Origin: Desulfobulbales bacterium
GTDB taxonomy: Bacteria > Desulfobacterota > Desulfobulbia > Desulfobulbales > JAGXFP01
Direction of reading: 5' to 3'
Assembly (NCBI GenBank): GCA_029210665.1
Contig: JARGFN010000006.1
Coordinates: forward strand, 1 to 34,150
Length of the DNA: 34,150 nt
Shown: positions 24,546-34,139 of the stretch, in pieces
Position numbering within the stretch: position 1 is the first letter of the stretch
Layout: the number at the start of each line of letters is the position of its first letter
Program-made: the position numbers and the translations under genes
Notes under the pieces: generated by a model
Database searches by the model: none
The model's input: only the letters and a program-made list of their open reading frames with translations
What the model was told of the DNA's origin: nothing

Positions 24546-26402
24546 TCAGGGAGTTTTGCCGCCATTGAGCGCCTTGTCAAGCCGCCGCCGGTTTTCAGCG
24601 GGGATTTGACAGTCGGTCTCCTGCAAAACATTGTTGATGTCGTTTTGATCAATAGTCTCCTTTTCGAGAAGGGCCATGGCCAGGGCCTTCAGGGTGTCGA
24701 GGTTTTCCTGCAGCAGTTGCGTGGCCTTGTCGTTGGCGCCCAGGACTATCTTCTTGACCTCGTCATCGATAAGCACGGCGGTGTGTTCGCTGAAGTCGCG
24801 ATGCTGGGCGATCTCCCGGCCCAGAAAGATCTGTTCTTCCTTCTTGCCGTAGGTCAACGGCCCCATGCTTTCGCTCATTCCCCATTCGCAGACCATTTTC
24901 CGGGCGAGATCCGTGGCTCGTTCCAGGTCGTTGCCGGCACCGGTGGTGATCTCCTTGAAAACCAGTTCTTCAGCAAGCCTTCCGCCCAGCAGGCAGCAGA
25001 GAAAATTTTGCAGATAGCTTTTGGACTGGGTATGTTTTTCCTCGGTCGGCAGATACTGGGTCAGGCCAAGGGCCCGGCCCCGGGGAATAATCGAAACCTT
25101 GTGGACCGGGTCGGTGCCGGGCAGAAGCAGGGCGATCAGGGTGTGGCCGGCCTCATGATAGGCGGTGGTCTCCTTCTCGTCCTCGGTGATGATCATGCTG
25201 CGCCGCTCGGTGCCCATCATTACCTTGTCCTTGGCCATTTCCATGTGATTCATGGTGACCTTTTCGGCCTCCTCGCGGGCGGCCAGTAAAGCGGCTTCGT
25301 TTACCATGTTTTCCAGGTCGGCGCCGGAGAATCCCGGGGTACCGCGGGCGATAACCGCGAAATCCACGTCTTCGGCCAGGGGAATTTTGCGGCCATGGAC
25401 GGCCAGAATCATCTCGCGGCCCTTTACGTCCGGGCTTGGGACTACGACCTGGCGGTCAAATCGGCCGGGGCGCAACAGGGCCGGATCGAGGACATCGGGC
25501 CGGTTGGTGGCGGCGACGATAATAACCCCCTCGTTTGCCTCGAAGCCGTCCATTTCGACCAGCAGCTGGTTAAGGGTCTGCTCGCGCTCGTCGTGGCCCC
25601 CGCCGAGACCGGCGCCGCGGTGGCGGCCCACCGCGTCGATCTCGTCGATGAAAATTATGCAGGGCGCATTCTTCTTGCCCTGGATGAATAGATCCCGAAC
25701 CCGGGAAGCACCGACCCCGACGAACATCTCGACAAAATCGGAGCCGCTGATCGTGAAAAACGGCACCTCCGCCTCGCCGGCAATGGCCTTGGCCAGCAGG
25801 GTCTTACCGGTACCGGGCGTACCCATCAGCAGAACCCCCTTGGGAATCCGGCCCCCCAGGCGGGTGAATTTTTTCGGGTCCTTGAGGAAATCGATGATTT
25901 CGGAGAGTTCCTCCTTGGCCTCGTCGATGCCGGCCACATCGGCGAAGGTTACTTTGCTTTCTTCCTTGTTCATCAAGCGGGCCTTGCTCTTTCCGAAGGA
26001 CATGGCCTTGCCGCCGCCAGCCTGCATCTGGCGCATGAAAAAGATCCAGACCCCGATCAGCAGGAGCATCGGGAACCAGGAGACCAGCACGGTAACATAC
26101 CAGGGTGTTTCTTCCTGGGGCTTGACCTTGATGTTGACTCCGTTGTTCCTGAGGATCGGGATCAGTTCGTTGTCGGTTACGGGCATGGTCGATTTGAAGC
26201 TGCCGCCGTCCCGGGTGGCGCCGGTGACCACGTCCCCTTCAATCGTCACCGCGGCAACCTCGCCCGCCTCGACACTGGTCAGGAAATCACTGTAATTCAT
26301 TTCCCGGGAAACGGGTTGCTGCTGATTGAAGAGATTGAAAAGCAGAATCATGGTCAGGCCGATAATCAGCCACATGGACAGATTTTTGTAAAAAGTGTTC
26401 AA
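24546..26402 (-). CDS. ftsH: ATP-dependent zinc metalloprotease FtsH
   Basis: FtsH is a hexameric, membrane-anchored AAA+ protease that degrades misfolded membrane proteins and short-lived regulators, including LpxC in enterics. This 618-residue copy has a first membrane segment (about 9-26), a periplasmic domain, a second segment (about 102-124), then the AAA module with Walker A GTPGTGKT (194-201), Walker [16 protein letters not shown] and the second region of homology [20 protein letters not shown]. The protease zinc motif HEAGH is at 416-420. Length and all motifs are normal. Upstream (26403-26623) lies a fragment of the MITE family. Downstream, element C separates it from folP. Confidence 0.97.
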   Translation of the reverse strand: MNTFYKNLSMWLIIGLTMILLFNLFNQQQPVSREMNYSDFLTSVEAGEVAAVTIEGDVVTGATRDGGSFKSTMPVTDNELIPILRNNGVNIKVKPQEETPWYVTVLVSWFPMLLLIGVWIFFMRQMQAGGGKAMSFGKSKARLMNKEESKVTFADVAGIDEAKEELSEIIDFLKDPKKFTRLGGRIPKGVLLMGTPGTGKTLLAKAIAGEAEVPFFTISGSDFVEMFVGVGASRVRDLFIQGKKNAPCIIFIDEIDAVGRHRGAGLGGGHDEREQTLNQLLVEMDGFEANEGVIIVAATNRPDVLDPALLRPGRFDRQVVVPSPDVKGREMILAVHGRKIPLAEDVDFAVIARGTPGFSGADLENMVNEAALLAAREEAEKVTMNHMEMAKDKVMMGTERRSMIITEDEKETTAYHEAGHTLIALLLPGTDPVHKVSIIPRGRALGLTQYLPTEEKHTQSKSYLQNFLCCLLGGRLAEELVFKEITTGAGNDLERATDLARKMVCEWGMSESMGPLTYGKKEEQIFLGREIAQHRDFSEHTAVLIDDEVKKIVLGANDKATQLLQENLDTLKALAMALLEKETIDQNDINNVLQETDCQIPAENRRRLDKALNGGKTP

Positions 26403-26442
26403 AGGTACCCCCGAAAGGTTATGGGCAATTCATCTTGTTGTT

Positions 26443-26499
26443 ATACCCGCAGGGCATAAGTTTCGTACGAGCAGACAAGCTGCTCAGCTCAGCTTTATT
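26443..26499 (+). repeat. Internal fragment of the MITE-like family upstream of ftsH
   Basis: The segment matches the loop part of copy B around 12694-12748: GGGCATAAGTTTCGTACGAG, then CAGACAAGCTGCT, CAGCTCAGCTTTAT, with few changes. No terminal repeats flank it, so it is a piece left by deletion or recombination. It starts 41 bases before the ftsH start codon and may overlap its promoter. The rest of 26403-26623 shows no gene. Confidence 0.75.
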
Positions 26500-26623
26500 T
26501 GTGGTTTTCAGTCTTTTCGGCCTGCTGAAATCCTGATTCGGTCGGAACCGACTCTTAATTATTAAGTACTGGTGGAAATAAAGTCCAGCAGCTTTCAATA
26601 AATCTCAGAAAAAGAGGCGCGGC

Positions 26624-29600
26624 TCAATTGAAATACTCCTGGACGGCCTTGACTTCCAGATCCGCTTCCCGGACGGCGGCAATTGCCATGGTCATGGCCT
26701 GGGCGCCGGCAATGGTGGTTGTGTATGGCAGGTGGAAATCAAGAGCGGCCCGCCGGATGATGTACGAGTCCTCGGTGGTCCTGGTCCCCATCGAGGTATT
26801 GACGATCCACTGGATTTCCTTGTCGCGGATTTTGTCGTGGATGTGGGGCCGGCCCTCGGATATCTTGTTGATTTTAGTACAGGCGAGATTCTGTTCGGCC
26901 AGATAGGCCGCCGTGCCGCCGGTGGCCACCACGCTGAAGCCCATTTCGATAAGCTCCCTGGCAATCGGTACGATGGCGGGTTTGTCCATGTCCCGGACGC
27001 TGATGAAGACCGTGCCCTGTTCGGGGATTTTCTGACCGGCGGCCAGCTGCGACTTGGCAAAGGCGATACCGACCGAATCGTCGAGTCCCATGACCTCGCC
27101 GGTCGATTTCATCTCCGGGCCGAGGAGGGTATCGACATTATTGAAGCGGTCGAAGGGGAATACCGCTTCCTTGACGGCATGATGGGAGACCTCGACTTCG
27201 CTGGTCAGACCGAGGTCCTTAAGCTTCATGCCCATCATTACCTTGGTCGCCAGTTTGGCCAGCGGCACCCCGGTCGCCTTGCTGACGAAGGGGATGGTCC
27301 GGGAGGCCCGGGGGTTGACCTCAAGGACGTAGAGATCCTCGTCCTTGATGGCAAACTGGATATTCATCAGACCCATGACCTTCAACTCGATGGCCATCGC
27401 CCGGGTCGCCTCCTTGATCGATTCGATAATTTCAGCCGAAAGGGTATGGGGCGGCAGGACGCAGGCCGAGTCGCCCGAATGGATGCCGGCCTCCTCGATA
27501 TGCTCCATGATGCCGCCGATGACGGTGAGCTCTCCGTCGCAGATCGCGTCGACATCGATTTCCACCGCGTCTTTCAGAAACTTGTCGATCAGGATCGGTT
27601 TCTCCGGGGAAATGCTGATCGCCGAAGTCATGTAGTTGTTCAGTTCCTTGTCGTTATAGACAATCCGCATGGCCCGGCCGCCGAGGACATAGGAGGGGCG
27701 GACAACCACCGGATAGCCGATCTCCTCGGCGATTAGCAAGGCCGCCGCCTGGGTGCGGGCGATCCCGTTCTCGGGCTGTTTCAGATTGAGTTTATGGAGA
27801 AACTGCTGAAACCTTTCGCGATCCTCGGCCCGGTCGATTGAATCGGGCGAGGTGCCGAGGATCGGCACGCCGGACTCGGCCAGCGGCACGGCCAGGTTTA
27901 AGGGAGTCTGGCCGCCGAACTGGACGATGACCCCTTCCGGTTTTTCGCTTTCGATGATGTTTAAGACATCCTCGTGGGTCAGGGGCTCGAAATAGAGGCG
28001 GTCCGAAGTATCGTAGTCGGTGCTGACCGTCTCCGGGTTGGAGTTGACCATGATCGATTCAACTCCCAGCTCTCCCAGGGCAAAAGCGGCATGGACGCAG
28101 CAGTAGTCGAACTCAATGCCCTGACCGATCCGGTTGGGGCCGCCGCCCAGGATCATGACCTTGCGTTTCTCGGTGGGCCGTGATTCGTCCTCGACTTCAT
28201 AGGTCGAGTAATAATAGGGGGTGTAGGCCTCGAACTCGGCGGCGCAGGTGTCGACCAGCTTGTAGACGGCCCGGACCGCCAATTTATCCCGCAGTTCCCT
28301 GAGATCTGATTCCGAGGTGCCGGTCAGGAAGGCGAGCTGTCGATCCGAATAACCGTACTGTTTGGCCTGGTAGAGAAAATCCCGGTTAAGCCCCGAAAAG
28401 CCGCGCTCCCTGATCTGCCCTTCCAGGTCGACGATCTGTTTGAGGTTGTTCAGATACCAGGGGTCGATCGCGGTAATCCGGTAGATTTCGCCAACTTCCA
28501 TACCACGCCGCAATCCTTCGTAAAGCTGGAAAAATCTCTGGGAGCTAGGGACGCGCAGGCTGTTTTCCAGATCGGTCTGGTCCAGTTCGGAAAGGTTGAA
28601 CTTAGGGTCGGCGCCGAAACCGGCAACACCGATCTCCAGGGAGCGCAAGCCCTTCTGGAAGGCTTCCTTGAAGGTGCGGCCGATGGCCATGGTCTCGCCC
28701 ACCGATTTCATCGCCGTGGTCAGCATGTCTTCCGTTTCGGGAAACTTTTCGAAGGTCCAGCGCGGGATCTTGACCACGCAGTAGTCGATGGTCGGCTCGA
28801 AGGCGGCATAGGTTTCCCTGGTGATGTCGTTGGGGATTTCGTCCAGGGTATAGCCCACCGCCAGTTTGGCGGCGATCTTGGCGATCGGGAAACCGGTGGC
28901 CTTTGAAGCGAGGGCCGAACTTCGCGACACTCGGGGATTCATTTCGATGACCATCAGCTCGCCGTTTTCGGGATTGACCGCGAACTGGACGTTGGAGCCG
29001 CCGGTCTCCACCCCGATCTCCCGGATAATGGCGATGGCCGCATCGCGCATCTCCTGGTATTCCCGGTCGGTAAGGGTCTGGGCCGGGGCGACCGTGATCG
29101 AGTCGCCGGTATGGACCCCCATGGCGTCCATGTTCTCGATGGAACAGATGATCACCACGTTATCGTTTTTGTCGCGCATCACCTCAAGCTCATACTCTTT
29201 CCAGCCGAGGAGACTTTTCTCCAGCATGATTTCGGTATTCATACTGAGGTCGAGGCCGGCCGTGCAGAACTCTACCAGCTCCTGTTTGTTGTAGGCGACC
29301 CCGCCGCCGGTGCCGCCCAGGGTGAAGCTCGGCCGGACGATGATTGGGAAGCCGATCTGTTCGATGGCGGCATGGGCCTCTTCGATGGTGTGAACGATGG
29401 CGCTCTCCGGAACTTTCAGGCCGATCTTGCGCATCGCGGTCCGGAAGGGCTCCCGGCTTTCCGCCTTATTGATCACCTCGACGTCGGCGCCCAGCATTTC
29501 AACGTTGTACTTTTCGAGGATGCCCATCTCGGCCACCTTGATCGCGGTGTTCAGGGCGGTCTGGCCGCCGAGGGTCGGCAGCAGGGCGTCGGGCCGCTCT

Positions 29601-29839
29601 CTTTCGATGATTTTGGCGACCATTTCCGGGGTGATCGGCTCGATATAGGTCCGGTCGGCGATTTCCGGGTCGGTCATGATGGTGGCGGGGTTCGAGTTGA
29701 TCAGTACCACCTCGTAGCCTTCTTCTTTCAAGGCCTTGACCGCCTGGGTCCCGGAGTAATCGAATTCACAGGCCTGGCTGATGATGATCGGGCCGGAGCC
29801 GATGATCAGGATTTTACGGATATCTGTTCTTTTTGGCAT
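26624..29839 (-). CDS. carB: Carbamoyl-phosphate synthase, large subunit
   Basis: CarB makes carbamoyl phosphate from bicarbonate, ammonia (channelled from CarA) and two ATP, feeding pyrimidine and arginine synthesis. The 1071-residue length is standard. Two homologous ATP-grasp halves are visible: [20 protein letters not shown] at the start and [20 protein letters not shown] at mid-protein, each followed by [11 protein letters not shown] or [20 protein letters not shown]. An MGS-like allosteric domain closes the protein ([13 protein letters not shown]). It lies 52 bases after carA. The ribosome site is weak (AAGAGA). No terminator is evident in the 221-base gap to ftsH. Confidence 0.98.
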   Translation of the reverse strand: MPKRTDIRKILIIGSGPIIISQACEFDYSGTQAVKALKEEGYEVVLINSNPATIMTDPEIADRTYIEPITPEMVAKIIERERPDALLPTLGGQTALNTAIKVAEMGILEKYNVEMLGADVEVINKAESREPFRTAMRKIGLKVPESAIVHTIEEAHAAIEQIGFPIIVRPSFTLGGTGGGVAYNKQELVEFCTAGLDLSMNTEIMLEKSLLGWKEYELEVMRDKNDNVVIICSIENMDAMGVHTGDSITVAPAQTLTDREYQEMRDAAIAIIREIGVETGGSNVQFAVNPENGELMVIEMNPRVSRSSALASKATGFPIAKIAAKLAVGYTLDEIPNDITRETYAAFEPTIDYCVVKIPRWTFEKFPETEDMLTTAMKSVGETMAIGRTFKEAFQKGLRSLEIGVAGFGADPKFNLSELDQTDLENSLRVPSSQRFFQLYEGLRRGMEVGEIYRITAIDPWYLNNLKQIVDLEGQIRERGFSGLNRDFLYQAKQYGYSDRQLAFLTGTSESDLRELRDKLAVRAVYKLVDTCAAEFEAYTPYYYSTYEVEDESRPTEKRKVMILGGGPNRIGQGIEFDYCCVHAAFALGELGVESIMVNSNPETVSTDYDTSDRLYFEPLTHEDVLNIIESEKPEGVIVQFGGQTPLNLAVPLAESGVPILGTSPDSIDRAEDRERFQQFLHKLNLKQPENGIARTQAAALLIAEEIGYPVVVRPSYVLGGRAMRIVYNDKELNNYMTSAISISPEKPILIDKFLKDAVEIDVDAICDGELTVIGGIMEHIEEAGIHSGDSACVLPPHTLSAEIIESIKEATRAMAIELKVMGLMNIQFAIKDEDLYVLEVNPRASRTIPFVSKATGVPLAKLATKVMMGMKLKDLGLTSEVEVSHHAVKEAVFPFDRFNNVDTLLGPEMKSTGEVMGLDDSVGIAFAKSQLAAGQKIPEQGTVFISVRDMDKPAIVPIARELIEMGFSVVATGGTAAYLAEQNLACTKINKISEGRPHIHDKIRDKEIQWIVNTSMGTRTTEDSYIIRRAALDFHLPYTTTIAGAQAMTMAIAAVREADLEVKAVQEYFN

Positions 29840-29891
29840 GGGATCGCTTTGGTCTCTTGATTGTTTTTGGTCTGGTTTATGGGCGGGCTGA

Positions 29892-31004
29892 TTATGGTGT
29901 TATCATCTCCACGAAGCGCCCGAACAGATACGAGGCGTCGTGCGGGCCGGGGGCGTCCTCGGGGTGGTATTGGACGGAAAAGGCCGGGTACTCCTTGTGG
30001 CGCATGCCTTCCAGACTGCCGTCGCTCAGATTGAGATGGGTCACCTCGACTTTTCCCGGATCGAGGGAGTCCGGATCGACACAGAAACCGTGGTTCTGGG
30101 AGGTGATCTCGATGCGGCCGGTTGACAGATCCTTAACCGGCTGGTTAATGCCGCGATGGCCGAATTTCAGTTTATAGGTCCTGCCGCCATAGGCCAGGCC
30201 GAGGATCTGATGGCCCAGGCAGATGCCGAAGATCGGCTTTTTGCCGAGCAGTTCCCGGACCGTATCGACCACCCCCGCCACTCCGGCCGGATCGCCGGGG
30301 CCGTTGGAGAGGAAGATGCCGTCCGGATCCATGGCCAGGATGTGTTCGGCCGGGGTGGCGGCCGGGACGATCTGGACCCGGCAGCCGTTGGCGGCCAGGC
30401 GGCGGGCCTGGTTGAACTTGAGGCCGAGATCGAAGGCCACGACCCTGTATTTGCCTTTGCCGGCGGTCGAGAAATTATCGCCTTCGACCGGTCCGTTGTC
30501 GCACCAGCCATAGGGGGTGGCGCAGCTGACTTCCCTGACCAGATCACGGCCGATCAGCCCTTCCGACCCCCTGGCCTTGGCGATCAGGGAAGCGGGGTTA
30601 AGATCGGTGGTGGAAATCACCCCCTTCATCGAACCCTTTACCCGGAGAAGACGGGTCAGCGCCCTGGTGTCGACCCCTTCGATCCCCGGCACATCGTATT
30701 CGGCCAGGAATTCGGCCAGGGTGGAGGTCGCGCGAAAATTACTGGGAATCGCGTTGTACTCCCTGACGATCAGGGCCCCGGGATGGATCGCATGGGATTC
30801 CATGTCCTCCGGGTTGATTCCGTAATTGCCGATCAGGGGATAGGTCATGGTGACGATCTGCCCCTTGTAGGAAGGGTCGCCGAGGATCTCCTGGTAGCCG
30901 GACATCCCGGTGTTGAATACGATTTCCCCGCTGACTTCGCCGCTGCCGGTAAATGTTCTTCCTTCAAAGACGGTGCCGTCTTCGAGAGCGATAAGTGCTT
31001 TCAT
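29892..31004 (-). CDS. carA: Carbamoyl-phosphate synthase, small (glutaminase) subunit
   Basis: CarA hydrolyses glutamine and passes ammonia to CarB. The protein has 370 residues. An N-terminal CPSase small-chain domain ([30 protein letters not shown]) is followed by a class I glutamine amidotransferase domain with nucleophile Cys262 in FGICLGHQ and the His-Glu pair in [15 protein letters not shown]. The oxyanion-region motif SNGPGDPAG is present. It starts 33 bases after the waaA stop, so waaA-carA-carB are probably one transcript. The spacer contains a short CCTGA-TATT-TCAGG hairpin that may modulate expression, but no recognisable pyrimidine-regulatory motif. Confidence 0.98.
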   Translation of the reverse strand: MKALIALEDGTVFEGRTFTGSGEVSGEIVFNTGMSGYQEILGDPSYKGQIVTMTYPLIGNYGINPEDMESHAIHPGALIVREYNAIPSNFRATSTLAEFLAEYDVPGIEGVDTRALTRLLRVKGSMKGVISTTDLNPASLIAKARGSEGLIGRDLVREVSCATPYGWCDNGPVEGDNFSTAGKGKYRVVAFDLGLKFNQARRLAANGCRVQIVPAATPAEHILAMDPDGIFLSNGPGDPAGVAGVVDTVRELLGKKPIFGICLGHQILGLAYGGRTYKLKFGHRGINQPVKDLSTGRIEITSQNHGFCVDPDSLDPGKVEVTHLNLSDGSLEGMRHKEYPAFSVQYHPEDAPGPHDASYLFGRFVEMITP

Positions 31005-31037
31005 GGCTGATCCCTGTCTGTCCTTGTTCCTGAAATA

Positions 31038-32354
31038 TCAGGTTGAATTGTTCGCGGCGTTATTGGAACATATGGTACGGAGCGCGTCAAATACCGGAGC
31101 CAGCTGTCTGGCGGCGGCCCCCTGTTGGGAGCGGGCCGTTAAGCGGGCGGCTTTCGCCGTTTCGGCATAGATCTCCGGCTTCTGGAAAAGCTCTTTGATC
31201 CTTTCGGCCAGTTCCCTCCGGTTCTTGACCATGATGCCGCCGTGCCCTTCCAGAAGCTGTCCGGCATCGCTGAAATCGTCCATGCAGGGTCCGTAAAAAA
31301 CCGGAGTCCCCCAGATTGCCGCCTCAATTATATTGTGGCCGCCGCGGGGAACCAGACTGCCGCCGCAGAAGATGAAATCGGCCGCCGCATATAGTTCGGC
31401 AAGTTCGCCGACGGTGTCAACGATGATGATTTCGGCCCGCCGACCCTTGCGGATCGCCGTGCTGAGCAGCTCATACCCGGTTCCGGCGCCGTCCAGCGCT
31501 TCTCTTATCTCGTCGATTCTTCGGAGATGACGGGGCGCGATAATCAGGACCAGACCGGCCAAGGCGTCTTGCAGACCGTGAAAAACCTCCAGCAGCATTT
31601 CCTCTTCGCCGGTATGGGTGCTGCCGGCCACCAGGACCGGCCGGTCGTCGCCAAGATTGAGTTGTCGCCGCCATTCCTCCCTGGTGGCGGCGGCCGAGAC
31701 CGGTTCCGGCGGATCGTATTTAATGTTGCCAGTGACCTTGATCTTCTTGCGGTCGGCACCCAGGCCGGCAAAACGGTCGGCATCGGCATCGGTAATTGTC
31801 GCGATTATCTCGAAGCCGTTGAGAATTTCCCTGCTGAATTTTTTGACGAGCCGATACCGCCGGTAGGAACGTTCGCTTAATCTGCCGTTCAGCAAAAACA
31901 GCCGGGTGTTGTTGGCCCGCAGCCGACTCAGCAGATTCGGCCATAGTTCGGTTTCAAGACATATATAAAGGTCGGGGCGAATGGCCGCGACCGCCCGGGC
32001 CGCGGCCCCGGGCAGATCGAGGGGGGCGAGGATGCATTTCGCCATGGTTCCGCATTGTTTCCGGGCAATTTCCAACCCTTGCGCCGTGACGGTGGATAAG
32101 ATCAGGAGCGCGGCGGGGAATTTTTTTTTTATTTTGGCCGTCAGGATTCCGGCGGCCAGGATTTCCCCGATCGAGGCCCCGTGGATCCAGATTACGGGCG
32201 CCCCCCCCACCGGAATTACAATATCATTGTAAAACCCTAAGCGCTGCCGCAACCCGGCCCGGTGCCTGCCGGTGATTCCGGAGTAAATCAGGAAGCCGGG
32301 AAAAGTCAGGGCGAAAAGCAGTCTGGTTAGCAAACGATAAATTGCGTAGGTCAA
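31038..32354 (-). CDS. waaA: 3-deoxy-D-manno-octulosonic acid (Kdo) transferase
   Basis: WaaA adds Kdo to lipid IVA at the inner membrane, building the LPS inner core. The 438-residue GT30-family protein has an N-terminal membrane anchor (about 8-24), the RQRLGFY motif, catalytic-base Glu64 in HGASIGE, and the C-terminal GT-B domain with VAGSTHTGEEE, PRHLRR, DTVGELAELYAAADFIFCGGSL and GGHNIIEAA. The only start in frame after an upstream stop is TTG 32354, without a clear ribosome site, so initiation is uncertain by a few codons. It precedes carA by 33 bases. Its presence confirms a Gram-negative envelope. Confidence 0.95.
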   Translation of the reverse strand: MTYAIYRLLTRLLFALTFPGFLIYSGITGRHRAGLRQRLGFYNDIVIPVGGAPVIWIHGASIGEILAAGILTAKIKKKFPAALLILSTVTAQGLEIARKQCGTMAKCILAPLDLPGAAARAVAAIRPDLYICLETELWPNLLSRLRANNTRLFLLNGRLSERSYRRYRLVKKFSREILNGFEIIATITDADADRFAGLGADRKKIKVTGNIKYDPPEPVSAAATREEWRRQLNLGDDRPVLVAGSTHTGEEEMLLEVFHGLQDALAGLVLIIAPRHLRRIDEIREALDGAGTGYELLSTAIRKGRRAEIIIVDTVGELAELYAAADFIFCGGSLVPRGGHNIIEAAIWGTPVFYGPCMDDFSDAGQLLEGHGGIMVKNRRELAERIKELFQKPEIYAETAKAARLTARSQQGAAARQLAPVFDALRTICSNNAANNST

Positions 32355-32440
32355 TGAATTGGGTGTCCAAAATACAGATGGTTTGACGGTAGAAAATCGC
32401 GTTATTAGACATTATATCAATCGATTCGTCAATCAATAAT

Positions 32441-32506
32441 GACGGCGTCGCAAAAAGCACCCGCAAGGGCATAAATCGCCAGCTCCGGCGTTGCGGCAAT
32501 TATTCA
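32441..32506. repeat. Possible truncated dispersed repeat next to element D
   Basis: GACGGCGTCGCAAAAAGC (32441-32458) and the following ACCCGCAAGGGCATAA resemble repeat sequence more than a promoter. The latter part shares wording with the fragment at 26446-26461 (ACCCGCAGGGCATAA). No borders are visible and the call is tentative. The remaining 32355-32440 holds nothing I can name. Confidence 0.25.
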
Positions 32507-32508
32507 AA

Positions 32509-32783
32509 CCTGAATCCGTGATCGGGCGCCCCGCAGGGCGGCGGGGTTAACCCCGGCAATCCAGGGAAAAACAATTATCTAGTGTCTGTCCAGAAATGAG
32601 GATTTTTGTCCGAGAACGAGAAGCAAGGATGTCGGAAAAGCGCAGCGTACTTGGGTACGTGAGCACTTTCCGACTCTGCGGCGACGAAGTTATCGGGCAA
32701 AAAGACCATTTATGGACAGGCACTATCTAATGAAATTACAGACTGATAAGTGAAATTCACCACGAAGCCGTCAAGTATTCAGG
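32509..32783 (+). mobile_element. MITE-like element, copy D, with TCAAA target duplication and a nested insertion
   Basis: Bounded by CCTGAATCCGTGA (32509-32521) and the variant TCAAGTATTCAGG (32771-32783), and flanked by TCAAA on both sides (32504-32508 and 32784-32788). Removing the nested unit and one TATCTA leaves about 127 bp. These align with the ends and right half of copy B, but the foldback (12641-12785 of B) is absent. Its right terminus supplies the final codons and stop of amrS. It fills the gap between waaA and amrS. Confidence 0.9.
32582..32723. mobile_element. Second-family foldback element (142 bp) nested in copy D, TATCTA duplication
   Basis: The ends GTGTCTGTCC (32582-32591) and GGACAGGCAC (32714-32723) are inverse repeats with one mismatch, and the similarity continues inward for about 35 bases. 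The centre has a second inverted pair (GTCGGAAAA and TTTCCGAC), so the whole unit is one imperfect palindrome. It is flanked by TATCTA at 32576-32581 and 32724-32729; copy B has the uninterrupted site ATTATCTAATG. It has no coding potential. Confidence 0.88.
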
Positions 32784-33802
32784 TCAAAAACCCCGGCCAG
32801 TGCGGTATGGCAGTTCCGGCAGGCCCCTTTTTTCAGATTGACGATCTCCGAACTGAAGCCGGTTCGGGTAATCAGCCTTTCCCGGCAATTCGGGCAATAG
32901 GTGCTCTCTCCTTCCGGATCGAGGAGGTTGCCCGTGTAGACATGCTTAAGACCCGCGGCCAGGCCGATCTCCCGGGCCTTTTTTATTGATGAGGTCGGTG
33001 TGACGGGTCGATCGATCATTTTGTAGGTCGGCTGAAATCTGGTGACATGCCAGGGAATATCCGGGTCAAGCGACTTGATGAAGTTGGCGATCTCCTTCAG
33101 CTCGGCCTCGGAATCGTTCCAGCCGGGAATGATCAGGGTGGTCACCTCCACCCATACCCCCAGCTCTTTCATTAAGGTTATGGTGTCAAGGACCGGTTGA
33201 AGCCGGGCGCCGCAGACTTCCCGGTAGAATTTGTCGGTGAAGGCTTTCAGATCTATATTGTTGCCGTCGAGGAAGGGTGCGATTGCCCGGGTCGCCTCCG
33301 GGGTGGTGTAGCCGTTGCTGACAAATACGTTTTTAAGGCCCCGTTCAGCGGCGAGCCGGGCGGTATCCAGGGCAAATTCGAAAAATATCGTCGGCTCGAC
33401 ATAGGTGTAGCTGATGCTGGCGCAACCCAGTTGCCCGGCGCTTTCCACTACTTCCAAGGGGGTGCGATGGTTGCCGATGATCTCATTGTCGTGGAGTGAG
33501 GGGTATTGGGATATATCGTAGTTTTGGCAGTGGCGGCAGTGAAAGTTGCAGCCGACCGTCGCAATCGAGTAGGAGTAGGAGCCGGGCAGGAGATGAAAGA
33601 GCGGTTTTTTTTCGATGGGGTCGACGTTTTCGGTAATCAGCCGGCCGTAGACCAGGCTGTAAAGGGTGCCGCCCCGGTTTTCCCTGACTCGGCAGAGCCC
33701 CCGGCGGCCCTCCTTGATCCGACAGTGATGATTGCACAGAAAACATTGGACGGCGTTCTCATCTCTTTCGCTCCTCCTATAGAACATCGCTTCGTGCAAC
33801 AT
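32771..33802 (-). CDS. amrS: AmmeMemoRadiSam-system radical SAM enzyme (AmrS-type)
   Basis: A 343-residue radical SAM protein. The cluster-binding CxxxCxxC motif is CNFHCRHC (Cys85, Cys89, Cys92). An N-terminal Cys block (CFLCNHHC...GLCRVR) and a C-terminal two-CxxC module (CPNCRERL, CRNCHTAL) are typical of the AmrS group, related to pyruvate-formate-lyase-activating enzymes. The substrate is not established, and the AmrA/Memo partner genes are not in this window. ATG 33802 follows AGAGGGG at good spacing. Unusually, the last codons (Phe-Asp-Leu-Asn-Thr and TGA) are read from the target duplication and terminal repeat of element D, so the native C-terminus has been replaced, probably by a few residues only. 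Confidence 0.92.
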   Translation of the reverse strand: MLHEAMFYRRSERDENAVQCFLCNHHCRIKEGRRGLCRVRENRGGTLYSLVYGRLITENVDPIEKKPLFHLLPGSYSYSIATVGCNFHCRHCQNYDISQYPSLHDNEIIGNHRTPLEVVESAGQLGCASISYTYVEPTIFFEFALDTARLAAERGLKNVFVSNGYTTPEATRAIAPFLDGNNIDLKAFTDKFYREVCGARLQPVLDTITLMKELGVWVEVTTLIIPGWNDSEAELKEIANFIKSLDPDIPWHVTRFQPTYKMIDRPVTPTSSIKKAREIGLAAGLKHVYTGNLLDPEGESTYCPNCRERLITRTGFSSEIVNLKKGACRNCHTALAGVFDLNT

Positions 33803-33951
33803 ATCTTCCCCTCTTTTGAAAATAGCTTGAAAATGGCGTATTGTTATTTATGGCACGACAACCCGGGCAATGGCAAACAAAAAATAATTTCTTTAATATC
33901 AGCTTGTTATGGGATTGGTGATTCTTTTTAATAAAAACCGCGAACAAGTGA

Positions 33952-33979
33952 TTGACAAAAGCTGGAAAGCCTATATATT
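33952..33979 (+). promoter_or_regulatory. Strong sigma70-type promoter P1 near the right edge
   Basis: A perfect -35 TTGACA (33952-33957) and a -10 TATATT (33974-33979) lie 16 bases apart, followed by a GC-rich stretch AGCGGCTCC of the kind seen in growth-rate-controlled stable-RNA promoters. It drives rightward, out of the window. The bases 33803-33951 show no gene I can support; an upstream promoter for amrS presumably lies there on the other strand. Confidence 0.65.
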
Positions 33980-34063
33980 AGCGGCTCCTTACGGGGGCTG
34001 AAAAGCGGCGGGGCATTGTTTCCGGCGCTGAGGTTACCGGGGGGAGGGCAGCAAACAAAGCGG

Positions 34064-34093
34064 TTGACAAGAGCCGCTGGTAAGTTGTATAAA
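34064..34093 (+). promoter_or_regulatory. Second tandem promoter P2 near the right edge
   Basis: TTGACA (34064-34069) and TATAAA (34088-34093) with an 18-base spacer, 112 bases downstream of P1 and in the same direction. Tandem consensus promoters with no open frame before the window end suggest a strongly expressed operon, possibly rRNA or tRNA. Confidence 0.6.
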
Positions 34094-34102
34094 GATTGTT
34101 TC

Positions 34103-34139
34103 CGCGGCTTCGAGCCGCGCCATTATTTAGGTAATGGCG
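34103..34139 (+). promoter_or_regulatory. Two adjoining leader hairpins after P2
   Basis: CGCGGCT (34103-34109) pairs with AGCCGCG (34113-34119) over the loop TCG. CGCCATTA (34118-34125) pairs with TAATGGCG (34132-34139) over TTTAGG. The stems overlap by two bases, so they compete only slightly. They lie in the transcribed leader of P1 and P2. No T-run follows the first stem, so it is not a clear terminator. Confidence 0.45.

Noticed and set aside
32224-32499. 91-residue minus-strand frame over the waaA start
   Set aside because: It is out of frame with the clearly conserved WaaA reading and has no recognisable domain.
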